Of a DNA stretch of 44,242 bases, positions 28,220 through 36,453 are shown one piece after another. The notes under the pieces are model-generated. The model made no database searches. It was not told where the DNA came from and saw only the letters and a program-made list of their open reading frames with translations. The position numbers and the translations under genes were made by a program. Location of the stretch: assembly GCA_029880285.1 (NCBI GenBank), contig JAOUOS010000026.1, positions 1 to 44,242 on the forward strand, written 5' to 3'. The DNA is from Spirochaetia bacterium. Lineage in GTDB: Bacteria > Spirochaetota > Leptospiria > Turneriellales > JAOUOS01. Numbering within the stretch: position 1 is the first letter of the stretch; each line of letters begins with the position of its first letter.

Positions 28220-28858
28220 ATGACTAAAAATATAATTGAATTAAAATCACCGGGAATTTCTGAAGATACGATAAGAAATTTAAAAAAAGGAGATGTTGTT
28301 TCTATTTCTGGTGTTATGGTTACCGGCAGAGATGTGGCGCACAAGTACTTGAAAGATACTTTTATTTCATCACAAAATCCGCCCGAAAGCGAAAAACTGG
28401 TATTAGAAAACTTAAAAAAATATCTTGACGGCGGCATTTTATACCATTGCGGTCCCGTTGTTTATAAAGATGAAAATAACGAATATAAATTCAGCGCTGC
28501 CGGCCCTACGACATCAATCCGCGAAGAACCCTATGAATATGACGTTATTAAACTTTTTAATTTGCGCGGGGTTATAGGCAAAGGCGGCATGGGGGCCAAA
28601 ACCTTAAAAGCATGCCAGGAATTTGGTTCAGTTTATCTTCACGCCATAGGCGGGGCGGCCACATACACTGCCGAAAGGGTAAAAAAAGTTATTGGCGTGG
28701 GCAAACTTGAAGAATTTGGCAGCCCCGAAGCTTTTTGGATAATTGAAGTTGAAAACTTTGAATGTGTCGTAACTATGGATTCACATGGCGACAGCCTGCA
28801 TGAAAGTCTGCTATTAGAAAGCGAAAAAATTCAAAAAGAAATTATGGCTTCGTTTTAA
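28220..28858 (+). CDS. Class I fumarate hydratase, beta subunit
   Basis: About 212 residues. Family motifs: VSISGVMVTGRDVAHKYL, LYHCGPVV, AAGPTTSIREEPY and GKGGMG. Two starts are possible: ATG 28193, with AAGG in front, and ATG 28220, with a stronger AGGAG five bases upstream. The latter gives the usual N-terminus (ELKSPGISEDTIRNLKKGD), so I prefer it. It follows the alpha subunit closely, and cinA starts 12 bases after its stop, so all three are probably one transcript. Confidence 0.92.
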   Translation: MTKNIIELKSPGISEDTIRNLKKGDVVSISGVMVTGRDVAHKYLKDTFISSQNPPESEKLVLENLKKYLDGGILYHCGPVVYKDENNEYKFSAAGPTTSIREEPYEYDVIKLFNLRGVIGKGGMGAKTLKACQEFGSVYLHAIGGAATYTAERVKKVIGVGKLEEFGSPEAFWIIEVENFECVVTMDSHGDSLHESLLLESEKIQKEIMASF

Positions 28859-28870
28859 TTTTTCTGCCTT

Positions 28871-30145
28871 ATGAAAATCTCCAACGCGAGAATTTGCGTT
28901 ATAGGTTCAGAAATATTAAACGGATTTATATCTGACACAAACACGCGTTTTTTCGCCGAAGAACTTTTTAAGCTGGGCATAACAATCAAAGAAAGCCGTG
29001 CTTTGCGTGATAACGAAGATGATGTTTTTCAATGTTTAAAAGAGTTTATAAAAACCGGTGATTTCATAATAACATGCGGCGGACTTGGCCCTACACAGGA
29101 CGATTTAACCGTAGATGTATTATGCCGTTTGTTAAACACAAAACCCGTAATGGATCCCATAGCTGAAAGAAAAGTTAAAGCTATTTTTCAAAAAAGATAT
29201 ACCAACAGACCAGATATAATTGAAAAAGCCCTTAAACAAGCCAGAATACCCCAAAAGGCCATTAGTCTTAAAAATAGAGTAGGTTTAGCTTCAGGAATTT
29301 GGCTACCAGAAATACCGCTGCTTTCTTTACCGGGTTTTCCCATAGAAATAAAAAGTATTTGGCCCTTTGCTTTAAAAGAAATTAAGAACGTATCTTCTCA
29401 AAAACCGGCCGTAAAAATAATTCCTTTATGGAGCATCGGCGAAAGCCGCTTTATGTCTGAAATAAAAGTTCCTGATGAAATTGAGGCGGGCGTTCACGCG
29501 CTGCCTTTAGGAATTCGTCTTTTTATAAAAAGCAAAAAAAATACATCTGAAAAAGCACTTTTAAAATTTGAAAAAGAAATCAAAACCAAATTCGCGCCTT
29601 TTGTTGTAGACGATCCGTTAAAAGCGTTTGTTGAATTTTGCCAAAAAAACAATAAAACCTTTTCAACGGCTGAAAGTTGCACCGGCGGATTAATGGCTTC
29701 TAAAATTACAGCCAATTCCGGTGTATCAACGGTTTATAAGGGCGGGGCGGTAACATATCATAATGATTTAAAACAAAATATAGCAAACGTATCTGAAAAT
29801 ACATTAAAAAAATACGGGGCAGTAAGCGCGCAAACAGCGGCCGAAATGGCCATGGGTATCTTAAAAAAAACAAATACCGATTATGCTATATCGGCAACCG
29901 GCATTGCCGGCCCTTCGGGCGGCACAAAAGAAAAACCGGTAGGCACGGTTTTTATTGGTCTGGCTAAAAAAAATGAAGGCGTTTATGTTTCTAAATTTAA
30001 TTATCCTGTGGGCCGCGAAAGATTTCGCGAAGCCGTTACAGCAAGCGCCTTTATAAGCCTGTACCAATCATTGATATTTTATAAAAATACCAATGATTGG
30101 TTAGAAAAGGGGTTTGGGGGGTTTGTAGAGCTTAAATTATCTTGA
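28871..30145 (+). CDS. cinA: CinA-family protein (MoCF domain plus nicotinamide-nucleotide amidase)
   Basis: 424 residues. The N-terminal MoCF-like domain has GSEILNGFISDTN and ITCGGLGPTQDDLT; the C-terminal amidase domain has STAESCTGGLMASKI, KGGAVTYHNDLK and ATGIAGPSGGTKEKPVG. CinA hydrolyses ADP-ribose and deamidates NMN in the pyridine nucleotide cycle. The conserved domain ends near AFISLYQSLIF; the last about 19 residues (KNTNDWLEKGFGGFVELKLS) are not conserved and are encoded by the 79-bp repeat at 30046-30124. So the C-terminal tail may have been altered by an insertion. Confidence 0.92.
   Translation: MKISNARICVIGSEILNGFISDTNTRFFAEELFKLGITIKESRALRDNEDDVFQCLKEFIKTGDFIITCGGLGPTQDDLTVDVLCRLLNTKPVMDPIAERKVKAIFQKRYTNRPDIIEKALKQARIPQKAISLKNRVGLASGIWLPEIPLLSLPGFPIEIKSIWPFALKEIKNVSSQKPAVKIIPLWSIGESRFMSEIKVPDEIEAGVHALPLGIRLFIKSKKNTSEKALLKFEKEIKTKFAPFVVDDPLKAFVEFCQKNNKTFSTAESCTGGLMASKITANSGVSTVYKGGAVTYHNDLKQNIANVSENTLKKYGAVSAQTAAEMAMGILKKTNTDYAISATGIAGPSGGTKEKPVGTVFIGLAKKNEGVYVSKFNYPVGRERFREAVTASAFISLYQSLIFYKNTNDWLEKGFGGFVELKLS
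30046..30124 (+). repeat. 79-bp direct repeat, left copy (cinA 3' end)
   Basis: This stretch matches 30913-30991 at 76 of 79 positions, with no gaps. It encodes the last conserved residues of CinA plus its tail. Inside is a perfect 11-base inverted repeat (ACCAATCATTG at 30063-30073, CAATGATTGGT at 30091-30101), followed by the G-rich tail GGGGTTTGGGGGGTTT. Confidence 0.92.
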
Positions 30146-30175
30146 CTATCTAAGAGAGTCTTTTTATAAAAAAAG

Positions 30176-30230
30176 TTGTCAAATTATATATTAGTATATA
30201 ATTTGAACCATAACCGTAAAAATGGTTCAA
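30176..30230 (+). promoter_or_regulatory. VapBC promoter with palindromic operator
   Basis: TTGTCA (30176-30181) and TATAAT (30197-30202) form a promoter with a short 15-base spacer. A perfect palindrome with 12-base arms (TCAAATTATATA, TTAG, TATATAATTTGA; 30179-30206) covers both boxes. A second inverted repeat (TTGAACCA 30203-30210, TGGTTCAA 30223-30230) follows. Such palindromes are where RHH antitoxins bind to repress their own operon. Confidence 0.6.
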
Positions 30231-30241
30231 GAGAATGAAAA

Positions 30242-30496
30242 ATGAAATCAATAACAATACATAACATAGAAGATGAATTAGAAGCCCTTATTGTTGAAAA
30301 ATCAAAAAAAGAAGGTACTAGCCTTAATAAAACAATAAAAAAATTACTAAGAAAAGCTTTGAATATAAGCAAAGATGAAGATACGTCTTTTAGCAATTTT
30401 TCAGAATTTTTAGGCATATGGGAAGAGGAAGAATATAAAGAGTTTGAAACTAAAATATCAGATTTTGAAAAAATAGAAAAAGAAGACTGGCAATGA
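30242..30496 (+). CDS. Antitoxin of a VapBC-type system (ribbon-helix-helix)
   Basis: 84 residues. The N-terminal strand MKSITIHNIEDE and helices (EALIVEKSKKEGTSLNKTIKKLLRKAL) fit a ribbon-helix-helix DNA-binding domain. The acidic C-terminus (about residues 50-84) is the likely toxin-binding part. The stop overlaps the toxin start (ATGA). It should neutralise the toxin and repress the operon through the palindromes just upstream. Confidence 0.82.
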   Translation: MKSITIHNIEDELEALIVEKSKKEGTSLNKTIKKLLRKALNISKDEDTSFSNFSEFLGIWEEEEYKEFETKISDFEKIEKEDWQ

Positions 30497-30885
30497 AAAA
30501 AATCTTAATAGATACAAATATATATAGTGCTTTATTGAAGGGAGAAAAATCTTTACTTGAAGTATTTTCAAAAGCCAATTTAATATATTTATCTGTTTTT
30601 GTAATCGCTGAATTACTGTCAGGTTTTAAAGGCGGTAAAAAAGAAAGTGAGAATTATAAAATCTTAGAAAAATTTATTCAAAAACCTTCTGTTGTAATCT
30701 TAGACGCAACTTTTCAAACAGCGGAAGCTTTTTCGTTTTTGAAAAATGAATTAAAGAAAAAAGGAAGACCTGTTCCAATAAATGATCTTTGGATTGCTTC
30801 ACACGCGGTAGAAACTGGTTCGGTTTTAGTATCTTATGACAAGCATTTTGAAGAGATTCCAGGGCTTATGGTTTTAAAATTATAG
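30493..30885 (+). CDS. VapC-type PIN-domain ribonuclease toxin
   Basis: 130 residues, the usual size. PIN-domain acidic residues are all in place: Asp7 in LIDTNIYSALL, Glu40 in VIAELLSGF, Asp98 in PINDLWIASHA and Asp116 in VSYDKHF. VapC toxins cut tRNA or rRNA with magnesium; the target here is unknown. It overlaps the antitoxin gene by four bases. The pair is enclosed by two copies of the cinA 3' end, which points to horizontal arrival. Confidence 0.9.
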   Translation: MKKILIDTNIYSALLKGEKSLLEVFSKANLIYLSVFVIAELLSGFKGGKKESENYKILEKFIQKPSVVILDATFQTAEAFSFLKNELKKKGRPVPINDLWIASHAVETGSVLVSYDKHFEEIPGLMVLKL

Positions 30886-30912
30886 AAAAGTTGCATACTC
30901 CTATGCGACGAT

Positions 30913-30991
30913 CGCCTTTATAAGCCTGTACCAATCATTGATTTTTTATAAAAACACCAATGATTGGTTAAAAAAGGGGTTTGGGGGGTTT
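30913..30991 (+). repeat. 79-bp direct repeat, right copy (orphan cinA tail)
   Basis: Right copy of the repeat at 30046-30124, with 3 mismatches, starting 27 bases after the toxin stop. The inverted repeat is conserved (30930-30940 and 30958-30968). Sequence on both outer sides is unrelated between the copies, so the edges are sharp. The offset between copies is 867 bases. Confidence 0.92.
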
Positions 30992-30998
30992 ATGGTAG

Positions 30999-31036
30999 TT
31001 GATTAGAAAGTTAGATAGAACCAACTTTCTAATCAA
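30999..31036. terminator. Hairpin between vapC side and the DUF4215 lipoprotein gene
   Basis: Perfect 14-base arms TTGATTAGAAAGTT and AACTTTCTAATCAA enclose a 10-base loop. It sits 8 bases past the 3' end of the - strand gene that stops at 31045. It can serve converging transcripts; neither side has a long T run, so termination is likely but not certain. Confidence 0.5.
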
Positions 31037-31044
31037 AACATCTT

Positions 31045-34000
31045 TTACTGAATATTAATATTATCTACCCAGCCCATATCAGCGCCTTTGCTTTGGGTAA
31101 CATCTTTTTCATAACACCATTTAATATTATCTATTACCGCTGTACCGGCGGCCGGAAGGCTGTAACTTATTGTATTCCAAACTCCCGGATATTGACCTGA
31201 CCATTGGCCTTGTTGAATGCCATTAATATAGAATCTAAGCCAATCATAAGTCAGTTCGCTATCTATACTGTAATCAAAAGTAATAGATGTGCCGCCTTCA
31301 AAATCAAATGACATACAACTGCTTTCATTATTATTTATAGCAGTTGATGCGCCGACACTTTGCGTACCCTCAGAAAAAGTAGTGGTATTTATTGTCCAGT
31401 TAAAACCACCCGCATCAGGGATAAATATTGAAGGGATACCTGTTTCAAAGCCAATGCTGATAGGAGGTTCAGTTTGACAAATTTCGCTGCAGCCGTCATA
31501 ATTAACTGTGTTGCCGTCATCGCAGGTTTCGGCTGCTGATTCTAAGACTCCATTACCGCATACGTTATTTACCTGGCAAAAAGCATCGCAGCCATTTAAA
31601 TCATCTGCAACATTGCCGTCATCACATGTTTCACCGGGGGCTACCCAGCCATCGCCGCAAAATGCTGTTTGTATTTCAAATTGGTAAATTCCTACAGTTC
31701 CCGTGGTAACCGGTTCCATAGTAACATAAACATCGCCGGTATTAATTGCCGTAAAATATTGTATATTTGAATAACCATGGTTTATACCTGTAAAAAAGCC
31801 AGTACCCGATGTTACATCCGCAGCAGAAACTTGTATATTTATAGTTTGTGAAGCATTCCCATCAACACTGTCGTTCCACCATACGCGGTAAGTTGTACCC
31901 GATGTAACTGAAACAGCGAATATATGAGCAGGCACATCCGTTAGCATCGTTTCGGCATATAATGTGTCGAGAGCAACGCCTATAGGTATAAATTCACAAA
32001 CATTTGAACACTTGTCAGTATTTAATAAATTACCGTCATCACATTGTTCGCCAATTTCAGTGTCAATTATATGATCACCGCATATTGCCTGTTCAATATA
32101 TAATTGAAAGGTGCCTGTATTCCCCGCGGAATATGGTTGAACTGTAATGGTCATTACACCGGTATTTAAAACATTAATTAATTTGGGCGTATAATAACCG
32201 TATGTTTGTCCCGTAAAATAATTATAAGGTGAATTATCATTAGCTGAAACCTTTATACCCAAAGTTTGTGAAGCGTCACCTTCAAAAGAATCATTCCAAT
32301 AGATTCTATATTTCTCACCAGCAGTTACATTAAAAATGTACTCTTTAAATGGAATTTGACTGGTTATTTGGCCATTAATCCAAGAATCCATAGTAATAGT
32401 TTGAGTTTCTACCTGACACAAGTCACTGCAACCGTCACTAACAGCAATATTACCATCATCGCATTTTTCGCCTAAAGGTGCATCAATATACGCATCACCA
32501 CAAACAGATTGAGCCGCGTATACCTGAAAAGTTCCTAAATCACCAACAGTTGCGGCATTTTGAATTCTCACTTCCACCGTTACATTTTCATTAATAGTTG
32601 AAGCAAAAATTATGGGCGTGAAGCCATTTGTTAAATTGTTAATAAAAATAGTTCCGCTTGTATTTCCTGTTACTTTTACTACAATATCTCCTGTTTGGGT
32701 TCCGTCGCCAGCCAATTCATCATTCCAGCGGACAACATATCTCTCGCCAGCCCCTGCCGTTACCGGAAAAGTATATTTAGCAACATCGGTTGTGTTTACC
32801 AGACGACCGTCTTCCCATTGACCAAATGTTAGAGGTATGGGATTTACCGTATCGAATGTACAATTGGCCATACAGCCGTCATTATCAATAAAATTACCGT
32901 CTTCGCAGTTTTCTGTATTGTCAATTTCTCCATCGCCACAGGCAGGTGTTTTTACTTTTAACTGAAATGTACCCTTGCTTGAATTTAATAAATTTAGGGG
33001 CCGTATAACAATAGTAACTGTACCAGTAAATGTAGGATTTATATCTATTGAATAAGAATAACCGTTTACCCAATCCCCTAAATAATTACTATTTATATCA
33101 TACATTATATTTCCTGCATTATTATACACAGTTACAGATAATAATGCGGTTTGAGTTCCATCGCCGTCATTGCCGCTATTCCACCAAATGTTATACAAGG
33201 TGCCTGCATTAACATTGAATGTATATTCCCTTTTGTCATAACCAGCATCAAATGCGCTAGTGTGAACAGTATTATCTGCTACTATTGAAGTAGAAATTGT
33301 TTCTTCAATAAAACATTCAGCACTACAGCCATCATTATTACCAGTATCTCCATCATCGCAAAGTTCGCCTATATCAAGATAACCATTAGCGCATTCTTCT
33401 AGTCGGCACCATGGACTACATCCATCGCCTGCCGTGTTATTCCCATCGTCGCAAACCTCTCCAAATTCAATAGTATTATCACCGCAATTTGGAGCAGTTA
33501 CTTTTACCTGATAACTGCCGTGATAAGTAGTACTTGTCCCATACGTTCTAACTTTTAGTAATATTGTTTCACTGATAGGCGGTAAAATAACTTTAGAACC
33601 ATATCCATTCAGTGACCATGATAAATATTCAGTGCCGCTACTCATTCCGATGGCGCTAACTTGAACATAAGCCGTTTGTGTCCCATCGCCGTAAATGTCA
33701 TTCCACCAGATGGCATATATTTGATTTGCTGTTGCTGAAAAAGAATATTGATGAGTATAATGATAGTCATCAATATTCCCATTTTTTATGGTATCGAGTG
33801 GAATTGATCCTAAATCGATTATTTCATCTATGCATAAAGAACTGCAATCATCTCTGTTTGTATTGTTCCCGTCATCACATTGTTCAGTAACTTCTAATAT
33901 ACCATTACCACAAACAGGTTCTGTACCGGAATAACAGTTTGCTATAATTTGATAACTGCCGGCAATACTATAATTTGCGTCGTTAATTTTTACAAAAAAG

Positions 34001-35148
34001 GTTTCATTCTGCGAAACAGGATAAAAACTGCTCTCGCCAGAACCTATGCCTGACTCACTATTTACATATTTATCTGCTATATAATATCCAACATATTCAT
34101 AGTATATTGACATTTTTACATCTAGGTTAGTTACATTTGAAACAGTAATTGTACAATAAGTTGAATCAGCTAGAGCAGTAATCGAATAATATCCTACACT
34201 TGAAATTGAATCGTTATAAAGTGTTCCTAATGTCAAAACAGTTGCCGTACTATAGGAGTTATTTTCTGGACAATCTGCCGGGCATCCATTTTTTGTTTCA
34301 AAACCGTTACAAGCACCATCATTGCACAAAGAACCACAGTCATCATAGCAATTTGTTGTTGATTCTGTTCCGTTACAAGTACCATCGCCGCAGTATGTAC
34401 TGCTACAGTCTGTTGAACAGGTTCCTGTCCCCTCTTCAAAAATATCACATACACCATCACCGCAAGAGCAATCTAGGGTGCATGTTACACTTGTTTCACT
34501 TGCAATATCGCAGGTTCCATCACCGCAGCTACCACCTAATAAAGGGCAATCGTCTGGACAATTCGCGTTTGTCTCGGTTGCAGCATCGCATGTACCATTA
34601 CCGCAGGTTATAGGTGCTTCTGTTTGACAAAATCCTGAACACCCATCGCCTGATGTTGTATTGCCATCATCACAAGTTTCACCCGCGGTTGCGTTTACAA
34701 TAAAATCACCACAAGCTGTCGCCGTACAATTGCTGTTACAAACAACGCTAGCTGTGTTGTCGTCACATTCTTCGCCGTTTTCAGTTTCTATTGTACCGTT
34801 GCCGCAGGTCTCGCTTTCACATGTTGGTGAGCATCCGTCACCTGCCGTTGTGTTGCCATCATCGCATACTTCGATGAGTTCTTTTACGCCATCGCCGCAT
34901 ACCGATTCAAATTGGCAGGTTGATGAGCAATTGTCACCATTTGTTGTATTCCCGTCATCGCACTGTTCGCCGGTTTCTTTAATGCTATTGCCGCATTTAG
35001 TTGTTGTATTGTTATTATTGCTTAAACCCGCGGGATTAACAGATACATCATATTGGGCACATTGCCCTGTATAAAGTAAAAATGTAAATACTATACTGTA
35101 TTTAATTATTTTTTTAGCAGTTACTAATTTGTTGTTTTTAAGTTTCAT
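31045..35148 (-). CDS. Large modular DUF4215 surface lipoprotein
   Basis: 1367 residues. The signal peptide ends in LLYTGQC, a relaxed lipobox, so it is probably a lipoprotein. After an Asn/Thr linker come many Cys-rich DUF4215 units (GEQCDDGN..NGDNCSSTC) to about residue 290. Then beta-sandwich modules alternate with single DUF4215 units: one PPC-like module, then five related modules marked by a W-W/Y-N-D string followed by GDGTQT or GDASQT. The last about 130 residues resemble a lectin-like jelly roll (FETGIPSIF, ISF-like DYSIDSELTYDWLRFYING, WSG, DNIKWCYEKD). Function is probably surface binding or a matrix; no enzyme motif. AGGGG precedes the ATG by 4 bases. Confidence 0.85.
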   Translation of the reverse strand: MKLKNNKLVTAKKIIKYSIVFTFLLYTGQCAQYDVSVNPAGLSNNNNTTTKCGNSIKETGEQCDDGNTTNGDNCSSTCQFESVCGDGVKELIEVCDDGNTTAGDGCSPTCESETCGNGTIETENGEECDDNTASVVCNSNCTATACGDFIVNATAGETCDDGNTTSGDGCSGFCQTEAPITCGNGTCDAATETNANCPDDCPLLGGSCGDGTCDIASETSVTCTLDCSCGDGVCDIFEEGTGTCSTDCSSTYCGDGTCNGTESTTNCYDDCGSLCNDGACNGFETKNGCPADCPENNSYSTATVLTLGTLYNDSISSVGYYSITALADSTYCTITVSNVTNLDVKMSIYYEYVGYYIADKYVNSESGIGSGESSFYPVSQNETFFVKINDANYSIAGSYQIIANCYSGTEPVCGNGILEVTEQCDDGNNTNRDDCSSLCIDEIIDLGSIPLDTIKNGNIDDYHYTHQYSFSATANQIYAIWWNDIYGDGTQTAYVQVSAIGMSSGTEYLSWSLNGYGSKVILPPISETILLKVRTYGTSTTYHGSYQVKVTAPNCGDNTIEFGEVCDDGNNTAGDGCSPWCRLEECANGYLDIGELCDDGDTGNNDGCSAECFIEETISTSIVADNTVHTSAFDAGYDKREYTFNVNAGTLYNIWWNSGNDGDGTQTALLSVTVYNNAGNIMYDINSNYLGDWVNGYSYSIDINPTFTGTVTIVIRPLNLLNSSKGTFQLKVKTPACGDGEIDNTENCEDGNFIDNDGCMANCTFDTVNPIPLTFGQWEDGRLVNTTDVAKYTFPVTAGAGERYVVRWNDELAGDGTQTGDIVVKVTGNTSGTIFINNLTNGFTPIIFASTINENVTVEVRIQNAATVGDLGTFQVYAAQSVCGDAYIDAPLGEKCDDGNIAVSDGCSDLCQVETQTITMDSWINGQITSQIPFKEYIFNVTAGEKYRIYWNDSFEGDASQTLGIKVSANDNSPYNYFTGQTYGYYTPKLINVLNTGVMTITVQPYSAGNTGTFQLYIEQAICGDHIIDTEIGEQCDDGNLLNTDKCSNVCEFIPIGVALDTLYAETMLTDVPAHIFAVSVTSGTTYRVWWNDSVDGNASQTINIQVSAADVTSGTGFFTGINHGYSNIQYFTAINTGDVYVTMEPVTTGTVGIYQFEIQTAFCGDGWVAPGETCDDGNVADDLNGCDAFCQVNNVCGNGVLESAAETCDDGNTVNYDGCSEICQTEPPISIGFETGIPSIFIPDAGGFNWTINTTTFSEGTQSVGASTAINNNESSCMSFDFEGGTSITFDYSIDSELTYDWLRFYINGIQQGQWSGQYPGVWNTISYSLPAAGTAVIDNIKWCYEKDVTQSKGADMGWVDNINIQ

Positions 35149-35226
35149 TTTATCCCCTATTAATTTAATTATTTTTTTATTCTTTATATTTACGTTTTAT
35201 TATTTGCAATAAGGCCATATTTAAAA

Positions 35227-35829
35227 TTATTTCATTTTATAAGTTAAACCGGCTTCAAAAATGCCTACGCCTACGCCATAGCCAAGTTTAGCGTTTAAGG
35301 CAAGTTTGTCGCTTACGCCGTATCTTAATCCGCCAAAAGCGCCGCCAGAAACGCCGCTGGCTTCTATTTGTATAGCGCTTGAATAAATAGAGTCAACCTC
35401 TACTGAAGCCGAGTTATACCCAATATCAGCGCCAATGAAAAGGTCTAAATTGGGGCTACCTGAAAGTTTAAAATGATATGTTGCGATGCCGCCAATTAAA
35501 ATTATTGAAAAATCAATTGAGATTGAAACTGTGCCTGCAGAAATACTTTCGCCGTAAGCGCTGTAGCCTATGTACCCGCCAAGGCCAATATTTTCAGAAA
35601 ACCCGTGTTCAACACTTACTCTGCCCAGCATACCGGCCTGCCCAAAAGCGCCCCATCCAGCCGAAAAATCAGTTAATAGCGCCCCTTTTTTAAAAATAGA
35701 ACCAGCGTAAGAAGAACCGGTAGAAGAGGATGATTTTGATTTTGCGTGCAAATTTATTGTATTTGTTAGAGTAAGCAATAAAACAATTATTATTACATAT
35801 GTTTTATTGTTTTTAATATTTTTTTTCAT
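35227..35829 (-). CDS. Small outer-membrane beta-barrel candidate
   Basis: 200 residues from ATG 35829 (MKKNIKNNKTYV); the upstream ATG at 35871 would put 14 residues before the signal peptide and lacks a ribosome site, while AAAGG precedes 35829 by 7 bases. A signal peptide ends at LHA. The mature protein is Gly/Ser-rich with alternating strands (GGYIGYSAYGESISAGTVSISIDFSIILIGG) and a barrel-like end (GYGVGVGIFEAGLTYKMK). It resembles OmpA-type porin-like small barrels with about eight strands. It is upstream of the DUF4215 lipoprotein on the same strand (78-base gap). Confidence 0.7.
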   Translation of the reverse strand: MKKNIKNNKTYVIIIVLLLTLTNTINLHAKSKSSSSTGSSYAGSIFKKGALLTDFSAGWGAFGQAGMLGRVSVEHGFSENIGLGGYIGYSAYGESISAGTVSISIDFSIILIGGIATYHFKLSGSPNLDLFIGADIGYNSASVEVDSIYSSAIQIEASGVSGGAFGGLRYGVSDKLALNAKLGYGVGVGIFEAGLTYKMK

Positions 35830-35856
35830 AATAAACCTTTTAATTTCTTTATAAAT

Positions 35857-35885
35857 TGTATAATTGAACACATATTATGTGTCAA
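35857..35885 (-). promoter_or_regulatory. Proximal promoter of the beta-barrel gene
   Basis: On the - strand, TTGACA (35885-35880) and TATACA (35862-35857) have an ideal 17-base spacer. The transcript would start near 35850 and carry a leader of about 21 bases with AAAGG. Confidence 0.6.
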
Positions 35886-35893
35886 AGGTGCAA

Positions 35894-35921
35894 ATTATAA
35901 ATTTCTTGGTTGATAGGTCAA
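35894..35921 (-). promoter_or_regulatory. Distal promoter of the beta-barrel gene
   Basis: On the - strand, TTGACC (35921-35916) and a perfect TATAAT (35899-35894) are 16 bases apart, just upstream of the proximal promoter. A tandem arrangement suggests strong or dual control. Confidence 0.5.
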
Positions 35922-36106
35922 TAAAAAAAAGATAAAATATCTCGTTTAAAAGAAAAATATGGTTTTTTTTATCAATTTATTGATATATGTTATGTGTTTT
36001 TTGTTCCAGAATAAACTAACTTTTACTTACTTGACGGTATGTTTTCAAACTTAAATTTGCCGGATGACAGATGTATGTTTACCGTTGGTGGCATACTCTG
36101 TAAATA

Positions 36107-36178
36107 CGGGATGTAGCGCAGCGGTAGCGCACCTGTTTTGGGAACAGGGGGTCGCTGGTTCAAATCCAGTCATCCCGA
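36107..36178 (+). tRNA. tRNA-Pro (TGG)
   Basis: Acceptor CGGGATG pairs with CATCCCG. The anticodon arm CCTGT-TTTGGGA-ACAGG gives TGG, and the T-arm carries GGTTCAAATCC. First gene of a six-tRNA cluster; no encoded CCA. A TTGACG lies about 70 bases upstream (36031) but without a good -10 box. Confidence 0.95.
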
Positions 36179-36183
36179 GTTAT

Positions 36184-36257
36184 GCGCCAGTAGCTCAGCC
36201 GGATAGAGCACCGGCCTTCTAAGCCGTAGGTCAGAGGTTCGAATCCTCTCTGGCGCG
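36184..36257 (+). tRNA. tRNA-Arg (TCT)
   Basis: Acceptor GCGCCAG pairs with CTGGCGC. The anticodon loop CTTCTAA gives TCT, read for AGA/AGG, codons favoured in AT-rich genomes. T-arm AGAGGTTCGAATCCTCT is perfect. Five bases after tRNA-Pro, so processed from the same transcript. Confidence 0.95.
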
Positions 36258-36284
36258 ATTGTTACTTTAGATGTAGCGAAGCTG

Positions 36285-36316
36285 GTTTGTTAAATATACT
36301 TGTATATTTAACAAAC
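36285..36316. repeat. Perfect 14-bp inverted repeat in the tRNA cluster spacer
   Basis: GTTTGTTAAATATA, loop CTTG, TATATTTAACAAAC, between tRNA-Arg(TCT) and tRNA-His. It would form a strong hairpin in the tRNA precursor. No T run follows it, so it is not a standard terminator. Confidence 0.8.
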
Positions 36317-36326
36317 AAATACATAT

Positions 36327-36399
36327 GGTGGGTGTAGCTCAGTGGTAGAGCTCAGGATTGTGGCTCCTGCGGTCGCGGGTTCAAGTCCCGTCATCCACC
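36327..36399 (+). tRNA. tRNA-His (GTG)
   Basis: The anticodon arm CAGGA-TTGTGGC-TCCTG gives GTG. The acceptor has the extra encoded G(-1) typical of tRNA-His (GGTGGGTG pairs with CATCCACC). T-arm GCGGGTTCAAGTCCCGT. Confidence 0.94.
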
Positions 36400-36453
36400 C
36401 ATGAAAGCATACGTTTGCTAAGGTGAACGTGTGGTTTTTGAAAAAAAGAAAAA

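Noticed and set aside
30046..30991. The 867-base offset of the cinA-tail repeats is a multiple of three
   Set aside because: The inserted segment contains stops in the cinA frame, so the in-frame spacing is a coincidence.
30046..30991. Insertion sequence around vapBC
   Set aside because: No transposase, no short target duplication and no terminal inverted repeats; the flanks are a long duplicated gene end instead.
34200..35074. Two 137-codon + strand frames opposite the DUF4215 lipoprotein
   Set aside because: Ser/Pro/His-rich shadows produced by the repetitive Cys-rich coding strand; no start context and no family resemblance.
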